A stretch of DNA of 8,599 nucleotides from Chamaesiphon sp. (GTDB lineage Bacteria > Cyanobacteriota > Cyanobacteriia > Cyanobacteriales > Chamaesiphonaceae), in contig JAJAZF010000026.1 in assembly GCA_026785875.1 (NCBI GenBank), forward strand, positions 1 through 8,599, given 5' to 3'. Within the stretch, counting starts at the first letter, position 1; each line of letters starts with the position of its first letter. The notes below the pieces were generated by a model. The model was not told where the DNA came from. It did no database searches and saw only the letters and a list, made by a program, of their open reading frames with translations. A program made the translations under genes and the position numbers. Below are positions 6,116 to 8,599 of this stretch, piece after piece.

Positions 6116-6139
6116 TTCGCGTAGCGTCGGCTTTGCCGA
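6116..6139 (+). repeat. SDR5-like 24-nt double-hairpin element, copy D (antisense to host gene, in frame)
   Basis: Plus-strand structure: TT, stem CGC-GTA-GCG, stem TCGGC-TTT-GCCGA, followed by ATCG and preceded by CCCCG; excision restores CCGATCGA. It is the only copy in this orientation. It is read on its complementary strand by the ATPase and adds SAKPTLRE between ALD and RGLGELDAR. In this orientation its internal TAG is not read as a stop. Confidence 0.85.
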
Positions 6140-6400
6140 ATCGAGTGCCGTCACGAAAATTACCAACACGATCGCTAAAATCCCCAGCCCTTGCAATACA
6201 GCCAAACCGATTGTTTTGCGACCAAATAATGGCTCATGGGGATTGCGTGGTGGACGATTCATCACATTAGCTTCAGCGGGTTCGGCTTCAAACACAATCG
6301 AACAAGCTGGATCGATAATTAGATGGAGAAAGGCGATATGCACAGGTAACAATACTAAGGGTAATTTAAACAAAACTGGAATTAAAGACATGCCTGCGAT

Positions 6401-6424
6401 TCTCCAGGGGAGAGGCTTCGCCAA
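6401..6424 (-). repeat. SDR5-like 24-nt double-hairpin element, copy B (in frame)
   Basis: Minus-strand structure: TT, stem GGC-GAA-GCC, stem TCTCC-CCT-GGAGA; flanks CG and ATCG, so excision restores GCGATCGG, one base short of a full HIP1 octamer. It adds LAKPLPWR within the conserved segment HLP-IAGMSLIPVL at the M5/M6 region. Confidence 0.88.
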
Positions 6425-6508
6425 CGGTAGATGAATTGCCAGTAAATATCCCATCGCTTTCCGCAGATTATCAAAGATTCGCCGTCCGAGTTTGACTGCT
6501 TGGACGAT

Positions 6509-6531
6509 TCGCCAAGGCGAGGCTACGCCAA
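6509..6531 (-). repeat. SDR5-like 23-nt element, copy A (gene-breaking)
   Basis: Minus-strand structure: TT, stem GGC-GTA-GCC, stem TCGCC-TT-GGCGA (loop one base shorter than in the other copies). Flanks are TCG and ATCG; excision restores ACGATCGA. It splits the conserved DDDFSS-IVQAVKLGRR segment. Its third in-frame codon is TAG, and its 23-nt length also shifts the frame, so it inactivates the ATPase twice over. Confidence 0.88.
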
Positions 6532-8382
6532 CGAGGAAAAGTCATCATCTAATAACACCAACGCCGCCGATTCCCTCGCTACATCTGTACCCCGCTCGCC
6601 CATCGCAATTCCAATTTGAGCAGCTTTGAGCGCGGGGGCATCGTTTACCCCATCCCCTGTCATTGCGACAACTTCACCCTTGGCTTGGAGGGCAGTAACT
6701 AGCCGCAATTTTTGTTCGGGAACAGCGCGGGCGAAAATATTGGTAGTTTCAATATGTTGCTGGAGTTCCGTATCGCTCATCCCGTCGAGTTCCGCTCCAG
6801 TAATAATATTATCGATTTCCAGCAAGCCAATTTGTCTGGCGATCGTTTGCGCTGTCCCTGGATAATCCCCCGTAATCATCACCACTCGCACACCAGCAGT
6901 ATGACATTCGGCAATCGCCGCCGCTACAGTTGGACGCACGGGATCGGAAAGTCCAACTAAGCCGAGAAATTGAAACGGAAAATCATGCTGCTTGTCGGGT
7001 AAATGTGCGGGATTCAGGGATGGATGGGGTGGTAAAAATGGCGGTGGCGCACCCATCAGAGCCGCTCTAGCCACGCCTAATACTCGTAAGCCTAGATTTG
7101 CGATTTCGCTGACTTGGGCGGCGAGGATTTGCTGCTGTGGGGGTGTGAAGTGACAGAGATCGGCGATCGCTTCTGGTGCGCCTTTGGCGGCAACTTCATA
7201 CTGTTTCCCATCGGCTGATTGCCACACATGAGACATCGCGAGGAGATGCGGTGAGAGCGGATATTCGCGGAGTAGCTGCCAATCACTGTGCAAATGTTCG
7301 GTATCGGCGAGATAGCGATCGCCCAATTGCTTGAACGCTTTCTCCATCGGATCGAAGGGATCGCGTTGACTGGCGAGAATGCAGTATTCGACTAATTCGT
7401 GAACTTCTTCAGGCAATGGCTCTCGCGAATGCTGTCCCAAGTCGTAAGGCTGAGGCTTGGGGTGATGGGGTAATAGTTGCTGTACCGCCATCTGATTCAG
7501 CGTCAGGGTTCCGGTTTGATCAACACATAGTACCGTCGCCGAACCTAAGGTTTCCACGGCGGAAGCCTTCCGCGCCAGGACATGATGTTGGGAAATCCGC
7601 CAAGCTCCCAGAGCGAGGAAGATCGTGACAACTACTGGAAATTCATTCGGCAAAATTGCCATCGCCAGGGTAATGCCTGCTAGCACACCTTTAAGCCAAT
7701 CGTTGGTCGTCACTCCATAAATGATGACGATCGCCACGCACAACGCCAAGGCGATGCCAAATAAGCGACTGACTAACCGATTCATTTCCCGCTGCAACGG
7801 GGTTGTTTCCAGCTTCACCTGTTGTAAAGCTTTGCCAATCTTGCCCATTTCCGTCTGGGCACCGATCGATCTGACTTCGACAATTCCTTGCCCCTGCACC
7901 ACCAATGTCCCCGAATAGACAAAGGGTAAGCCCTCACCCCCCGGACGCGCCATTTCTACCTTGCCATCAGCGGCAATTTTGCGAACGGTGAGCGATTCCC
8001 CTGTTAATAAGGATTCATCGGTGGAAAGGTTGCTACAAGACAAGACAACTCCATCGGCAGGTACCCGATCTCCTTCTGCCAATACTAAGATATCCCCCCG
8101 CACGACTTCCCGCCCAGCAATGCGTTTGCGTTGTCCATCGCGAATCACCAGGGCGCGTGGACTAGACAGATCCCGCAAGGCTTCGAGCGCGTGTTCGGTT
8201 TTGCCTTCTTGATAGAGACTAATTCCGGTGATGAACAAGACGAAACCCACTAGGATTAGGGCTTCCTGGATGTCACCTAAAATCCAATAGACGATCCCGC
8301 CGCCGACGAGAAGCAGGAAGATCGGATCTTTAATCGCCTCCCATGCAATCGACCACAACTTGCGCGATTGAGATGAGGGTAA
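6523..8382 (-). pseudogene. P-type cation ATPase pseudogene, N-terminal and catalytic part, 5'-truncated by IS607
   Basis: An ATP-driven cation pump fragment of 611 codons from TTG 8358 (in-frame homology extends to about LPSSQSRKLW at 8382). Present are the actuator motif TGES (119-122), M4 PNEFP (237-241; PEEFP is what I would expect), the phosphorylation site as DQTGT (280-284), KGAPE (392-396), ITGD (495-498) and TGDGVNDAP (567-575). The invariant Lys after the phosphorylated Asp is Gln (CAA, 7516-7518). The frame ends at a TAG supplied by the 23-nt insertion at 6509-6531. The usual first 50-70 residues are missing because the IS607 end begins at about 8378-8391. With the C-terminal part it would make a roughly 830-residue pump; ion specificity cannot be read. 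Four defects make function very unlikely. Confidence 0.88.
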
Positions 8383-8420
8383 GTATGCTGGTACAAGATA
8401 TCTAGTTATATCTCCTCATA

Positions 8421-8459
8421 CCTACTCATTCTTCATGTTATAATAGAAAAATGAGTAGG
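8421..8459 (+). promoter_or_regulatory. Perfect 10-bp inverted repeat around the tnpA promoter and start codon
   Basis: CCTACTCATT (8421-8430) and AATGAGTAGG (8450-8459) are perfect inverted repeats. The right arm contains the tnpA ATG (8451-8453). A perfect -10 box TATAAT (8439-8444) lies between the arms; no good -35 is seen. With only 6 nt between the -10 and the ATG, the transcript should be leaderless or nearly so. The arrangement suggests binding by the transposase itself (autorepression or transpososome assembly). Confidence 0.6.
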
Positions 8460-8599
8460 ATATCTATTTCTGAAGCAGCAAAACTAAAGGGAGTAAGCGT
8501 TTCAACCTTGAGACGTTGGGAGACAGATGGCAAGCTCGTCCCAGAGCGTACTTTAAGCGGTCATCGCCGCTACGAGATCGCGCAACTGCTAGGCATCAA
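8451..8599 (+). CDS. tnpA: IS607-family serine transposase TnpA, N-terminal part
   Basis: The first 49 codons are in the window, from ATG 8451. They encode a MerR-type helix-turn-helix: ISEAAKLKGVSVSTLRRWET, then GKLVPERTLSGHRRYEIAQL. This HTH with the GHRRY motif, placed at the very N-terminus ahead of a serine recombinase domain, is the hallmark of IS607 TnpA; the catalytic domain lies beyond the window. It would recombine ends at GG dinucleotides with little or no target duplication. A stand-alone MerR regulator is possible but less likely, given that a gene is truncated just next to it. Confidence 0.85.
   Translation, partial: MSRISISEAAKLKGVSVSTLRRWETDGKLVPERTLSGHRRYEIAQLLGI

Larger units (their letters stand above)
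5762..6508 (-). pseudogene. P-type ATPase pseudogene, C-terminal part (M5-M10 region)
   Basis: This is the last third of a cation-transporting P-type ATPase. Conserved sequence resumes right after the 23-nt insertion at 6509 (IVQAVKLGRRIFDNLRKAMG), in a frame different from the upstream part, so the two are no longer joined. It includes LIIDPACSIVFEAEPAEANV, RNPHEPLFGRKT, DARALTFTTL and a final helix ending in WFECLKLW. The first internal Met is ATG 6454, but nothing suggests independent expression. Three 24-nt repeat insertions lie inside and add LAKPLPWR, SAKPTLRE (antisense element) and FAERLPWR without breaking the frame. Deleting them gives smooth family-like sequence, for example LPIAGMSLIPVL, ALDRGLGELDAR and LHSIDLAICL. 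Confidence 0.85.
8378..8599 (+). mobile_element. End of an IS607-family insertion sequence (continues beyond window)
   Basis: ATPase homology stops at about 8382, and an IS607-type tnpA starts at 8451 on the opposite strand. The exact junction is not certain: IS607 elements use a GG dinucleotide, and candidates are the GGG at 8377-8379 or the GG at 8390-8391. The AT-rich stretch after this includes short direct and inverted motifs (ATATCTAGTTATATC; GATATCT again at 8459). A simple insertion predicts the missing ATPase N-terminus beyond the far end of the element. Confidence 0.75.

Noticed and set aside
6009..6434. 141-codon plus-strand open frame
   Set aside because: Antisense shadow of the ATPase C-terminal part, which has clear family motifs on the other strand.
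7555..7580. GC-rich hairpin-like string in the ATPase after the phosphorylation site
   Set aside because: It encodes the normal VLARKASAVETLG segment, so it is not an insertion.

Overview
The window is cyanobacterial. It has eight copies of the HIP1 octamer GCGATCGC (starting near 1653, 2020, 2956, 3727, 5001, 5995, 7163 and 7315), many further CGATCG sites, tetrapyrrole genes in a cyanobacterial low-oxygen arrangement, an acyl-lipid desaturase, and tiny double-hairpin repeats of the SDR type described from Nostoc relatives. The species cannot be named from this sequence.

Layout, left to right. Positions 1-355 (minus) hold part of a probable SLATT two-membrane-helix protein, interrupted by an in-frame TAG inside a perfect 13-bp inverted repeat. 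Positions 356-680 are non-coding with imperfect direct and inverted repeats. Positions 681-5152 (minus) form a co-directional block read right to left: a C-terminal remnant of the low-oxygen Mg-protoporphyrin monomethyl ester cyclase (acsFII/chlAII), heme oxygenase 2 (ho2), oxygen-independent coproporphyrinogen III dehydrogenase (hemN), a radical SAM protein and a delta-9-type desaturase (desF/desC-like). A divergent HxlR-family regulator with four cysteines (5362-5736, plus) sits at the head, where ChlR is expected. This matches the micro-oxic chlR / acsFII-ho2-hemN-desF arrangement I recall from Synechococcus sp. PCC 7002 and the chlAII-ho2-hemN operon of Synechocystis. Here the operon looks damaged: acsFII keeps only about its last 100 residues, hemN has no ATG, GTG or TTG in front of its conserved N-terminus (ATA is in the right place), and an 80-bp palindromic repeat lies between ho2 and hemN.

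Positions 5762-8382 (minus) are a ruined P-type cation ATPase. Its 5' end is cut by the end of an IS607-family element whose tnpA starts at 8451 on the plus strand. Its phosphorylation motif reads DQTGT instead of DKTGT. Its 3' third carries four 23-24-nt SDR-type insertions. Three are in frame and add 8 residues each; the fourth is 23 nt, brings in a TAG and shifts the frame. Removing all four restores a continuous ATPase reading frame, and every repaired site reads CGATCG, the HIP1 core.

The main themes are an eroding low-oxygen tetrapyrrole/lipid operon and an unusually dense cluster of very small mobile repeats caught at different stages in one gene. I saw no CRISPR array, tRNA or rRNA.
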